From Kineococcus rubinsiae (GTDB lineage Bacteria; Actinomycetota; Actinomycetes; Actinomycetales; Kineococcaceae), in contig NZ_VWPY01000010.1 in NCBI RefSeq assembly GCF_011839805.1, forward strand, positions 1 to 64,000: 64,000 nucleotides of DNA, given 5' to 3'. The notes beneath the pieces are model-generated. The model saw nothing but the letters and a program-made list of their open reading frames with translations. It was not told the DNA's origin and did no database searches. The position numbers and the translations under genes were made by a program. Below are positions 45,151-52,960 of the stretch, one piece after another. Within the stretch, counting starts at the first letter, position 1; each line of letters begins with the position of its first letter.

Positions 45151-45248
45151 AGTGCGTCCTTCCAGGGGTGACGGCGGACCGTCGGGGTGAGGACGTCCCG
45201 CGCCGTTGCGGAACCAGGGGGGTCGTGCCCGGCCCGGGGGCCGGTGGG

Positions 45249-46040
45249 TCAGCGGTGCGTCCGCCGGCCCGGTGGTGCCGGCACGCAGCCCTCGTCGAGG
45301 AGCCGCTGCCGCACCGCGGAGAGCAGCGCGGGTGCGCCCGGGGTGTCGCTGTGGACGCAGACGGTGCCGAGGTCGGCGCCCCGCCCGGGGTCGGCGAGCG
45401 CCGCCACGGTCCGCTCGGCGGCGTCGGCGGGGGACCCGACCTCCGCCGGGGAGAAGCCGAACATCCGCACCCGCCCGTCGCGGTAGGGCCGGTCGGCGAA
45501 GAACTCCGCGACCACCCCGAGCCCCGAGGCTTCGGCGCGGGCCGCGAGCGCCGAGGACGGCAGCGCCGTCACCAGCAGTCGCGGGTCGAAGGCCTGCACC
45601 GCACGGCACACGGCGTCGGCGAGCTCCTCGTCGGCGTTGGCCATGACGTACAGCGCCCCGTGCAGCTTCAGGTGGGCCATGGGCACCCCGGCCGCGCGCA
45701 GGAACCCGTCGAGGGCCCCGAGCTGGGCCAGGCAGAGGTCGTGGACCTCCTGCGCCGAGGTGGGGATGAGGCGCCGGCCGAAGCCCTCCCGGTCGGCGAG
45801 CCCGACGTGGGCGCCGACCGCGACGCCGTGGTCGGCGGCCAGGGCGACGCTCTCCCGCATCGTCCGCGGATCGCCGGCGTGCGCGCCGCACGCCACGTTG
45901 GCGGACGTGAGCAGCGGCATCAGCTCCGCGTCGGCGCCGTGGCGGTACACGCCCCAGCTCTCGCCGAGGTCGCCGTTGAGGTCGATCGTGCGCCCGGCCA
46001 GGCGCTGCTCGTCCGTCCGCGCGGGGGCGTCCAGGCTCAC
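45249..46040 (-). CDS. pxpA: PxpA (LamB/YcsF) 5-oxoprolinase subunit A family
   Basis: The 263-residue product is a LamB/YcsF protein: IDLNGDLGESWGVYRHG, NVACGAHAGDPRTMR, GVAVGAHVGLADREGFGRR and KLHGALY are all typical. The family's known member works with PxpB and PxpC as an ATP-dependent 5-oxoprolinase that opens a cyclic lactam. No pxpB or pxpC gene lies in the window. This copy may therefore work with the flanking amidases on another cyclic amide. Its GTG (46040) overlaps the stop of the upstream amidase by 4 nt. A longer in-frame extension runs inside that amidase gene and is rejected. Confidence 0.86.
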   Translation of the reverse strand: MSLDAPARTDEQRLAGRTIDLNGDLGESWGVYRHGADAELMPLLTSANVACGAHAGDPRTMRESVALAADHGVAVGAHVGLADREGFGRRLIPTSAQEVHDLCLAQLGALDGFLRAAGVPMAHLKLHGALYVMANADEELADAVCRAVQAFDPRLLVTALPSSALAARAEASGLGVVAEFFADRPYRDGRVRMFGFSPAEVGSPADAAERTVAALADPGRGADLGTVCVHSDTPGAPALLSAVRQRLLDEGCVPAPPGRRTHR

Positions 46041-47545
46041 CGGACGAGCTCCGGCGCGGGCCGCTCGGGCGCGGGCTCCTGCAGGCGGGGCGGGCGGCGC
46101 GGGGAGGCGGTGAGCTCCCAGCCGCGGGCGAAGCGGAGCAGGTCCACCTCCGCGAGCGGCTTGCCCAGGACCTCCAGCCCGACGGGCAGCCCCTCCGGGG
46201 TGAAGCCCGCGGGCACGGACACGGCCGGCAGCGAGGACTGCGAGGCGATGACGGTGTTGGTGGGGAACGTCAGGGCCGTCCACCGCCGCGCGGCGAGGTC
46301 CGCGCGCGTGGGCGGCGGCACCTGGACCGTGGGGTAGACGAGGAAGTCGACGTCCGCATCAGCCATGAGGACGAGCAGCCGGCGCCGGAACTCCTCCTGC
46401 CGCAGCCGCATGCGCAGGTACTCCGGATCGTCGAACGGGTCGGCGGGCCCGGCCGCGATGTCGTCCACGAGGTCGGTGAGCGGGTGGGCCCCGTGGCGGT
46501 GGACCTCGTCGAAGCTGTGCGCCGGCGCGTCCGGGCGGGCCGCGAGGAACGCGGTGATGTCGTGGCGGGACTGGGTCGTGTAGAGCGAGGTGCCGGCGAC
46601 CCACCCGGGGAGGTCCCCGAGCTCGACGCCCTCGACGACCCCGACCCCGGCGGCGGCGAGGGCGTCGACGGCGGCGCGCACGACGTCGTTGACCTCACCG
46701 GCGGCCGGGTCGGTGCCGAAGGCGTCGGCGAGGACGCCGACCCGGTAACCGCGCACGTCGGCCCCCGCCAGCGAGGCGGTGTACGTGCCGGGCGCCGTGG
46801 TGGTCGCGCACACCGCGGTGAACTCGTCCGCCGGGTCGTAGCCGACGAGGACGTCGAGCAGCGTCGCGACGTCGGTGACCGTGCGGCCCATCGGTCCCGG
46901 GGTGTCCTGGAAGTGGACCAGCGGGGAGAAGCCGGTCCGGCTGACGAGGCCCGTGGTGGGCCGCAGGCCGACGAGGTTCGTGAACGACGACGGCAGCCGG
47001 ATCGACCCGCCGGTGTCCTCGCCCAGGCCGACGAGGCCGAGGTTCGCCGTGATGCCGGCGGCCGTCCCGGCGCTGGACCCGCCGGGTTCGCGGTCCAGGT
47101 CGTAGGGGTTCTTGGTGTGGTCGCTGCGGGAGGAGAAGGAGAACCAGCCCGCGGCGAAGTCGCACATCGCGGTCTTGGCCAGCACCACCGCGCCCGCCTC
47201 CCGGAGCCGGGTCACCGCGGTGGCGTCGCGGGCCGGGACGAAGTCGGCGAACACCGCGGAGCCGAAGGCCGTGGGGATGCCCGCGGTCTCGGCCTGGTCC
47301 TTCACCAGCACGGGCACCCCGTGCAGGGGCCCGCTCAGGCGGCCGGTGCGGGCGAACTCCGCGTCGAGGGCTTCGGCGTCGGCGACGGCGGCGGGGTTCA
47401 CGGTGACGACCGCGCCGAGGGCGGGGCCGTTCGCGTCGAGCGTCTCGATGCGGTGGAGGTACCAGCGCACGAGTTCCGCGCTCGTGAGGGTCCCGGCCTG
47501 CAGCTGCTCGTGGAAGGAGGAGATGGTGAGTTCTTCGAAGGGCAT
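46037..47545 (-). CDS. Amidase-signature-family amidase 2
   Basis: The 502-residue product carries the triad Lys82 (LVKDQAE), Ser157/158 (EPGGSSAGT) and Ser181 (DTGGSIRLP). It differs from amidase 1, especially after residue 220, so it is not a recent duplicate. DITAFLAARPDA and SFDEVHRHG have no close parallel that I recall. It is the first structural gene after the GntR regulator, from which it is separated by 151 bp of tandem repeats. The start is ATG 47545. It is translationally coupled to PxpA. Confidence 0.86.
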   Translation of the reverse strand: MPFEELTISSFHEQLQAGTLTSAELVRWYLHRIETLDANGPALGAVVTVNPAAVADAEALDAEFARTGRLSGPLHGVPVLVKDQAETAGIPTAFGSAVFADFVPARDATAVTRLREAGAVVLAKTAMCDFAAGWFSFSSRSDHTKNPYDLDREPGGSSAGTAAGITANLGLVGLGEDTGGSIRLPSSFTNLVGLRPTTGLVSRTGFSPLVHFQDTPGPMGRTVTDVATLLDVLVGYDPADEFTAVCATTTAPGTYTASLAGADVRGYRVGVLADAFGTDPAAGEVNDVVRAAVDALAAAGVGVVEGVELGDLPGWVAGTSLYTTQSRHDITAFLAARPDAPAHSFDEVHRHGAHPLTDLVDDIAAGPADPFDDPEYLRMRLRQEEFRRRLLVLMADADVDFLVYPTVQVPPPTRADLAARRWTALTFPTNTVIASQSSLPAVSVPAGFTPEGLPVGLEVLGKPLAEVDLLRFARGWELTASPRRPPRLQEPAPERPAPELVR

Positions 47546-47607
47546 GGGGGATCGTCCTCACCGTGCCCGCGCGCTCGGCGGCGGGTCACGTCGGGGTGGT
47601 GGGCGGG

Positions 47608-47700
47608 TTCCTGAGGTGGAGTCCCTGCAGTGGAAGTTCCTGGGACGGAGTTCTCGGGACGGCGTTCTCGAGACGGAGTTCTCGAGACGGGGTTCCTCAG
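47608..47700. repeat. 14-bp tandem repeat, about six units
   Basis: The best four units start at 47637, 47651, 47665 and 47679 (consensus TTCTCGAGACGGAG). Diverged units at 47608 and 47622 and a partial one at 47693 extend the array. It overlaps the last codons of the GntR gene and occupies the leader of the first amidase. Confidence 0.85.
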
Positions 47701-48398
47701 GCGGGGGGCGGGGGCCAGCCGTCGAGGTCGGAGGGCACGGCGTTCTCCGCCGCGTCGGACAGGGCCCGGGCGACGGTCCGGCTGGTGTGCTCGAGGTGCC
47801 AGCGGGTCTCCGCGAGGAGCCCGGGGAGGTCGCGGGCCTCGATGAGGGCGAGCATGGCGAGGTGCTGGCGGTGCGCCTCGCCGAAGTCCTCCACGGTCGA
47901 GGCGTAGATCGACATGTAGGGCTCGACCCGGCTCCACGTGCTGTGGATCAGGTCGAGCAGGTGGGGGCTGCGGGCGCACGCGTAGAAGCGCTCGTGGAAG
48001 CGGCGGTTCAGGGCCCGCCACTGCGCGGCGGGCAGGTGCTCGTCGGCCATCTCGGTCAGGACGGCCCGCAGGTCGTCGACGTCGGCCGCCGTCAGGTGCT
48101 TCAGGGCCCACTCCGCGGCCAGCTGCTCCAGCCGCAGGCGGATCTGGAACACCTGGCCGAGCTCCTCGGGGCTCAGCGCGACGACCGTCACGCTGCGGCG
48201 CTCGAAGACGACGAGCCCCTCGGCCTGCAACCTCTTCAGCGCCTCCCGGACGGGCATGGTGCTGACCGAGAAGGCACTCGCGATGGAGCGCAGGGAGATC
48301 CGGGCTCCCGGCCGGACGGCACCGCTCGTGATGGCGGCCCGGACGCGGTCGTACACCGCGTCCGCCACCGTCGCCACGACGATCGCCGTCTCCGTCAC
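47697..48398 (-). CDS. GntR-family regulator with FCD domain (amide operon)
   Basis: The 233-residue product has a winged helix (about 5-75: SLRSIASAFSVSTMPVREALKRLQAEGLV) and an FCD domain (about 85-215; QIRLRLEQLAAEWA, NRRFHERFYACARSP, HRQHLAMLALIEARD). It is the first gene of the amide/heterocycle operon and likely its repressor, since a perfect palindrome lies just upstream of its start. GTG 48398 has GGGAGG 6 bp upstream. The metal-ligand histidines of the FCD are visible, so a carboxylate-like effector is expected. Confidence 0.88.
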   Translation of the reverse strand: MTETAIVVATVADAVYDRVRAAITSGAVRPGARISLRSIASAFSVSTMPVREALKRLQAEGLVVFERRSVTVVALSPEELGQVFQIRLRLEQLAAEWALKHLTAADVDDLRAVLTEMADEHLPAAQWRALNRRFHERFYACARSPHLLDLIHSTWSRVEPYMSIYASTVEDFGEAHRQHLAMLALIEARDLPGLLAETRWHLEHTSRTVARALSDAAENAVPSDLDGWPPPPA

Positions 48399-48418
48399 CG
48401 AGCACCTCCCGCTGTGAT

Positions 48419-48430
48419 GTGTGATCACAC
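48419..48430. promoter_or_regulatory. Perfect 12-bp palindrome GTGTGATCACAC (GntR operator)
   Basis: The palindrome lies 20 bp before the GTG of the GntR gene in an AT-enriched spot. It has the form expected of GntR/FCD operators (an inverted TGTGATCACA-like site). It is a good candidate for autoregulation and control of the amide operon. Confidence 0.7.
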
Positions 48431-48538
48431 TAGGGAGCGGCGCCGGGCACGGGCAAGGGACGGGTGTTACCTCTGTGTGAACTCTGCCGGCGGCGACGTC
48501 GACGGCATCCAGGAGGCGCCGCCCGGGGTGAGCGGAGC

Positions 48539-49150
48539 TCAGGCGGTGGGCGTCCGGCGGTAGCGGATGTGCGTGGCGAGCGGCGAGTGCAGCACCTCGA
48601 CGGGCTCGAACCCGAAGGAGCCGACGTCGTCGAACATCCGCTCGCCGGCACCGAGGAGGGTCGGGGCGATGTCGAGGGTGAGCTCGTCGACCACCCCGGC
48701 TTGGAGCGCCTGCCGGGCCGTGGACGCGCCGCCCGCGATGTCGACGCCCCGGTCACCCGCGGCCTCGATGGCCTGCGCGTACGCGGCCGCGAAACCTCCG
48801 GTGACGAAGTGGAACGTCGTGCCGCCCTCCATCTCGATCGGCTCGTGCGCGTGGTGGGTCAGCACGAACACGGGTGCGTGGTAGGGCGGCTCCGCGCCCC
48901 ACCAGCCGCGCCAGTCCTCGTCCCACGCGCCCCGGACGGGGCCGAACATGTTGCGGCCCATGACGTAGGCCCCGCGGGGGCGCATCAGCCACCCGGTCGC
49001 CACGGCATCGGCCTCGTTGGCCCGGGGGTCCCCGATGTGCCACGCGTGGACCTCGAGGCCGCGCCGGCCGAGCGGGTCCTCCCGGCTCTGGTGCGGCCCG
49101 GCGACGTAGCCGTCGACGGAGATCGACATGTGGCAGGTGGTGTCCGGCAC
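48539..49150 (-). CDS. Dihydrofolate-reductase/RibD-C-family reductase
   Basis: The 203-residue product matches the DHFR-like RibD C-terminal family: CHMSISVDGYVAGP at the N-terminus, YVMGRNMFGPVRG, FVTGGFAAAYAQAIEAAG, VDIAGGASTARQAL, and DELTLDIAPTLLGAGERMF. These proteins use NADPH to reduce pterins, flavin precursors or unknown substrates. The exact role is unknown; many actinobacteria have several paralogues. GTG 49150 has GGAG 5 bp upstream and is preferred. ATG 49129 (the Met of CHMSIS) is an alternative. Confidence 0.83.
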   Translation of the reverse strand: MPDTTCHMSISVDGYVAGPHQSREDPLGRRGLEVHAWHIGDPRANEADAVATGWLMRPRGAYVMGRNMFGPVRGAWDEDWRGWWGAEPPYHAPVFVLTHHAHEPIEMEGGTTFHFVTGGFAAAYAQAIEAAGDRGVDIAGGASTARQALQAGVVDELTLDIAPTLLGAGERMFDDVGSFGFEPVEVLHSPLATHIRYRRTPTA

Positions 49151-49193
49151 CAGGACTCCCGAAGGGGCGACGAGCGAAGCAGGTCCCGGCACG

Positions 49194-50234
49194 CTAACAG
49201 CCGGCGCCCCGCGGCGGCGGGTCTCCCGTCAGCTGCCGCAGGGCGGCGTAGGAGGCGTTCCCGGCCGCTGCGGATCGCAGCTCCTGGGCGCCCGCGTCGA
49301 CGTACTGCTGCGACGTGGTGAGGCTCTGGTGGCCGAGCAGGCGCATGACCTCCACGGCGCTTGCACCGCTGGCCACGACCCGGGTCGCGAACGTGTGCCG
49401 CAGGGCGTGGACGAGCGAGCCGCGGTGCACGCGGTCGTGGATGCCCGCGGAGCGGTAGCAGCTGCGCACGAGGTGCTGCAGCTGGTTGCGCGTCAGCGGT
49501 CGCCCCGCGGTGTCGACGAAGAGGGGCGCGTCCAGCCGCGGCGGCCGGCCGCCGGAGAAGCGCGCCGAGCGGCTGCGCCCGTAGGCGCGGATCAGGTCGG
49601 CCAGCGCGGGTTCCACGGGGACGCTGCGCTCGGCGTTGCCCTTGCCCAGCACGTGCAGCCGCTCGTCGCCCGGGGTCCCCACGAGGTCGCCGACGCGCAG
49701 ACCTGTGAGCTCCGCGCTGCGGATCCCGCTGACCAGGAGGGTCGCGATGAGGGCCAGGTCCCGCTCCGGCCACGGCTGCCGCGCCGGCCGCGCCCCCGCG
49801 GCCACCGCCGCCAGCAGCACCTCCGGCGTGTCCTCACCGCGCAGCGGCTTCGGCGCCGAGCGCGCCGGCCGGGGCCGGGCGACTCCCGCCATCGGGTTCC
49901 CCGGCAGGGCCTCCTCGGCGACGAGGAAGTCGCACCAGCCGTTCCACGTCGACCAGCAGCGGGCGATGGAGCTGCGGGCGTGCGTCCCGGCGAAGTCCGC
50001 GAAGGCGCCGCGCAGGCCGCGGACGGTCAGGTCGGCGACGAGCAGGTCGTCGGCGGGGGAGCCGACGGCCACGGCCAGGCGGGGCAGGACGCCGGCGACG
50101 TCGCGGCGGCGGGCGGCCACGGTGTGCGGGGAGTCCTTGCGGGGGAGCCGCGCCACCTCGTAGGCCGCCAGCGCCTGCGTCAGGGGGGTCGCCTCGACCA
50201 CCTGCTCGGGAACCCCGGGGGGCGGGGGAGTCAT
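49194..50234 (-). CDS. Tyrosine recombinase/phage-type integrase
   Basis: The 346-residue product is a tyrosine recombinase with all catalytic residues: Arg172 (SGIRSAELTGLR), Lys198 (LGKGNAE), His276/Arg279 (HALRHT), His302 (GHQSL) and Tyr311 (QQYVDAG). The N-terminal SAM-like core-binding domain is at about 18-115. It is of the XerC/D-like type, but a lone copy with no partner. It sits at the edge of the accessory region to the right, which suggests an integrative-element origin. ATG 50234 has a TATCCT -10 element 6 bp upstream and no ribosome site, so it is probably leaderless. Confidence 0.87.
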   Translation of the reverse strand: MTPPPPGVPEQVVEATPLTQALAAYEVARLPRKDSPHTVAARRRDVAGVLPRLAVAVGSPADDLLVADLTVRGLRGAFADFAGTHARSSIARCWSTWNGWCDFLVAEEALPGNPMAGVARPRPARSAPKPLRGEDTPEVLLAAVAAGARPARQPWPERDLALIATLLVSGIRSAELTGLRVGDLVGTPGDERLHVLGKGNAERSVPVEPALADLIRAYGRSRSARFSGGRPPRLDAPLFVDTAGRPLTRNQLQHLVRSCYRSAGIHDRVHRGSLVHALRHTFATRVVASGASAVEVMRLLGHQSLTTSQQYVDAGAQELRSAAAGNASYAALRQLTGDPPPRGAGC

Positions 50235-50240
50235 GGGGAG

Positions 50241-50246
50241 AGGATA
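50241..50246 (-). promoter_or_regulatory. -10 element TATCCT for leaderless integrase gene
   Basis: On the minus strand TATCCT ends 6 bp before the ATG at 50234. A TTGACT sequence exists further upstream, but the 23-bp spacing is too long for a standard -35. Confidence 0.45.
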
Positions 50247-50278
50247 CCCCGCGGTCACCGAGCGTGTCTAGTCAAACC

Positions 50279-50293
50279 CGTTGCAGCGCAACG
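50279..50293. other. Inverted repeat CGTTGC-AGC-GCAACG upstream of integrase
   Basis: Perfect 6-bp arms flank three bases, 45 bp upstream of the integrase start. This could be an integrase-binding or attachment-site half, or an operator. Nothing else supports either role. Confidence 0.35.
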
Positions 50294-50594
50294 AGGATGG
50301 GGGAGTCCGGCCGGAACGTCAGCATATTCGCCGTTATGCGTGCTTCGGCCGGAGGAAAGCCTTCGTGGTCACTCGACGACGTGCCGTACGGACGTCGGCG
50401 GTGTGACGTGGCGGACAGACGTCGAGTTCGAGGTTCCGCGGAAGCTGGTGCACGGCCTGCTGAGTGATGTCGTCGTCGTTGCGGGGGACTTCGGCCCGGC
50501 GGGTCCGCCAGGACGCCGGCCCGGTCATGGCGGACACGGCGGACACGGCGGGCGCCCGGACCACGGCTCAGCCCGCCGGGCAGATCAGACGTCG

Positions 50595-50921
50595 TCATCC
50601 AGCTGGCCGCGCCGCCGCGACGTCCCGGCTGACGTCGACCGCCGGCCCGGCCGCACCGGACGACATCGCGACGCAGACCGTCAAGGCGATTGAGCGTCCG
50701 AGGTCGTCTCCGATGAACTGCGGGTCGACGGTCGTCGAGGCGTTCCTCGTCGAGGTGTCGTCGACGGTGGAGCTGACCATGCAGCCCACACTGTGGACGT
50801 GGTCCTGCGAGGCGAAGGCCTCGCTCGGGGCCCTTCCAGGTTCGCCGATAATACTCATTATGTCACTCAGCACTCGGGTAGCCAGTTGCAGGCGCTCCCC
50901 TATGCTGCTGTCGTCTCTCAT
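50595..50921 (-). CDS. Hypothetical protein, weak support
   Basis: The 108-residue frame starts at ATG 50921, which lies inside the first 20-bp repeat unit. It begins with an amphipathic helix (IGERLQLATRVLSDIMSIIG) and then alternates Ser/Thr/Asp-rich loops and hydrophobic stretches (SIALTVCVAMSSGAAG). I do not recognise it. Third-position GC rises along the frame, supporting some coding. There is no ribosome site, and the overlapping plus strand is also open. It may be a remnant of foreign origin. Confidence 0.3.
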   Translation of the reverse strand: MRDDSSIGERLQLATRVLSDIMSIIGEPGRAPSEAFASQDHVHSVGCMVSSTVDDTSTRNASTTVDPQFIGDDLGRSIALTVCVAMSSGAAGPAVDVSRDVAAARPAG

Positions 50922-50998
50922 CCGATCTGTCGCAGTCTCATGAGACCTGTCGCAGTTCTCACGTAGCCTGTTCCGGCCTCTCAGCGGATCTGTCACAG
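50916..50998 (+). repeat. Three 20-bp units TCTCAnnnGAYCTGTCRCAG
   Basis: Units occupy 50916-50935, 50936-50955 and 50979-50998, all in the same orientation. The first two are directly adjacent and the third follows after 23 bp. Single inverted copies lie at 53425 and 55331. The pattern resembles subterminal transposase-binding repeats of insertion sequences. Confidence 0.75.
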
Positions 50999-51232
50999 CC
51001 TCGTAGCGCCTACCGAGCGGGTACCGCTGTGATCACGGGTGGCTGTGCACTTCCACAGCGAACACCTCATGGAGATCAGGTCACGGGATGGGCCTCGCAA
51101 CGGACCTGGGGGCCGTCGCCAGCGCAGCCCGCGCGCAGGGTGACCCACTCCCCCCGCCGGGGACGACTTCACGGTCATGCCGATCTGCGAGCGGTCGCCG
51201 AGATGTCGGGGGGTTCCGACAGGCTGCGCTCC

Positions 51233-51826
51233 ATGAGCGATGAGACCCGCCAGTACTGGGACGAACAGGCCGCGACCTTCGACGACGAAGCCGACCACGG
51301 TCTGCGCGACCCCGCGGTACGACGGGCGTGGGCCGAGCTCCTCCTCCCCCTCCTCCCCGCCGCCCCTGCACGGGTCGCGGACCTCGGCTGCGGCACGGGC
51401 AGCCTGTCCCTGCTGCTGGCCGAGGCCGGATACGACGTCCACGGTGTCGACCTGTCGCCGCGGATGATCGACGCCGCCCGCGCCAAGGCGGTGGCCACCG
51501 GTGTCCAGGCTCGTTTCAGCGTCGCCGACGCAGCTGTGCCGCCGATGGAGCCAGGATCGGTGGACGTGGTCCTGGTGCGCCATGTCTTGTGGGCCTTCGA
51601 GGAACCAGCCGACGTGCTCGTCTCCTGGATCAGCCTGCTGGCTCCTGGCGGGCGGTTGCTCCTCGTCGAAGGACGCTGGTCCACCGGAGCCGGGCTTGCC
51701 GCTACCGACTGCGAAGCGCTGGTGCGCCAGCACCGTCAGCAGGTGCGGGTGCAGATGCTGAACGAGCCGTCCTACTGGGGCAAGGAGGTCACCGACGAGC
51801 GCTACTTGCTGGTCAGCTCCCACTGA
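51233..51826 (+). CDS. Class I SAM-dependent methyltransferase
   Basis: The 197-residue product has motif I VADLGCGTGSLSLLLAEAG, motif II VDLSPRMIDAARAKA and later VDVVLVRHVLWAF and LAPGGRLLLVEG, so it is a class I Rossmann-fold methyltransferase of the UbiE/Methyltransf_11 type. The N-terminus YWDEQAATFDDEADHG is typical. The acceptor is unknown. ATG 51233 has CAGGCT 7 bp upstream and no ribosome site, so it is probably leaderless. It lies in the accessory region and converges on the zinc-efflux gene. Confidence 0.85.
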   Translation: MSDETRQYWDEQAATFDDEADHGLRDPAVRRAWAELLLPLLPAAPARVADLGCGTGSLSLLLAEAGYDVHGVDLSPRMIDAARAKAVATGVQARFSVADAAVPPMEPGSVDVVLVRHVLWAFEEPADVLVSWISLLAPGGRLLLVEGRWSTGAGLAATDCEALVRQHRQQVRVQMLNEPSYWGKEVTDERYLLVSSH

Positions 51827-51883
51827 GTTCGCCTCGTCGATGACCGCTGACATCGACTGGGCTGCCTCGAGGCCGCGGTCTGC

Positions 51884-52960
51884 TCAGTGCTGCGCGGGGT
51901 AGGCGTGGATCAGCGCCTGGCTCAGCTTGGGCACCGCGTGGGTCAGGGAGTGCTCAGCGCGGTGCGCCAGGGCGTGGGCCTCGGTCAAGGACGTGGCGGG
52001 GTCGATGTCGAGTTCGGCGTCGGCGTGCAGCTGGTGTCCGATCCAGCGCAGGCGTACGGCCCGCACCTCACGCACGCCCGGCTCAGCGGCCAGCGTGGCT
52101 TCCGCGGTGGTGACCAGGTCGGGGTCCACCCCGTCCATCAGGCGGCGGAAGACGTCGCGGGCGGCGGTGCGCAGCACCGCCAGGATCGCCACGGTGATGA
52201 GCAGTCCCACGATCGGGTCGGCCAACGGAAAGCCCAGCGCGACGCCACCGGCACCGGCCAGGACGGCCAGGGACGTGAACCCGTCGGTGCGCGCGTGCAG
52301 GCCGTCGGCGACCAGCGCGGCTGAGCCGATCTGACGCCCCACCCGGATGCGGTACTGGGCCACGGCCTCGTTGCCGGCGAAGCCGACCAGTCCCGCGATG
52401 GCGACCCAGCCCAGGTGCTCGACGGCCACGGGGTCGATGAGGCGGCGCACCGCCTCGAAGGCCGCCACGAGCGCGGACAGGGCGATCATGGCGACGACGA
52501 ACAGGCCGGCCAGGTCCTCCGCGCGGCCGTAGCCGTAGGTGTAGCGGCGGGTCGCGGCCCGTCGGCCCAGGACGAAGGCGATCCAGAGCGGGATCGCGGT
52601 CAGGGCGTCGGAGGCGTTGTGGATGGTGTCGGCCAGCAGCGCCACCGACCCCGACGCTGCGGCGATGACGGCCTGGGCGATGGCGGTGACTCCCAGCCCG
52701 ACGAGACTGATCTTCACCGCGCGGATGCCGGCGGCGCTCGAGGTCAGGGCGTCGTCGATGGAGTCGGCGGCGTCGTGGCTGTGGGGGGCGAAGATGCCCA
52801 GTACGAAGCCCTTCACCCCACGCGGGTGGTCGTGGCCGTGGCCGTGGCCGTGGCCGTGGCCGTGACCCGACTCGTGGTCATGACTCGGCTCGTGCGCCAC
52901 CGCGTGATCGTGGCGGCGCGTCTCGTGCTCGTCGTGGTCGTGGTCGTGCGAGGCGGTCAT
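51884..52960 (-). CDS. CDF-family cation (zinc) efflux transporter
   Basis: The 358-residue product is a cation diffusion facilitator: six hydrophobic segments (about residues 75-265), the HxxxD metal site in LLADTIHNASDALTA, a second ADGLHARTDGFTS, and a C-terminal ferredoxin-like domain. The N-terminus is an extreme His-rich tail (about 5-50) with repeated Gly-His pairs that would bind zinc. It exports Zn2+, Cd2+ or Co2+ by proton antiport. ATG 52960 overlaps the ArsR stop by one base (TGATG), so the repressor and pump are coupled. Confidence 0.9.
   Translation of the reverse strand: MTASHDHDHDEHETRRHDHAVAHEPSHDHESGHGHGHGHGHGHDHPRGVKGFVLGIFAPHSHDAADSIDDALTSSAAGIRAVKISLVGLGVTAIAQAVIAAASGSVALLADTIHNASDALTAIPLWIAFVLGRRAATRRYTYGYGRAEDLAGLFVVAMIALSALVAAFEAVRRLIDPVAVEHLGWVAIAGLVGFAGNEAVAQYRIRVGRQIGSAALVADGLHARTDGFTSLAVLAGAGGVALGFPLADPIVGLLITVAILAVLRTAARDVFRRLMDGVDPDLVTTAEATLAAEPGVREVRAVRLRWIGHQLHADAELDIDPATSLTEAHALAHRAEHSLTHAVPKLSQALIHAYPAQH
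52820..52865. repeat. GTGGCC hexamer repeat encoding poly(Gly-His)
   Basis: The plus strand repeats GTGGCC several times. On the minus strand this encodes the Gly-His pairs of the CDF metal-binding tail. Such a hexamer array may vary in length between strains. Confidence 0.8.

Larger units (their letters stand above)
50294..51232. other. About 0.9 kb with little clear coding sequence, left edge of accessory region
   Basis: Apart from one weak minus-strand frame (50595-50921), no gene is convincing here. Codon bias is lower than elsewhere, and short AT-rich spots occur near 50330 and 50850. The three 20-bp repeat units at 50916-50998 are the main structure. Confidence 0.5.

Noticed and set aside
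50464-50943. Plus-strand frame of about 160 codons
   Set aside because: There is no family resemblance, no ribosome site and poor codon bias. It overlaps the equally weak minus-strand frame. I kept only the latter, at low confidence.
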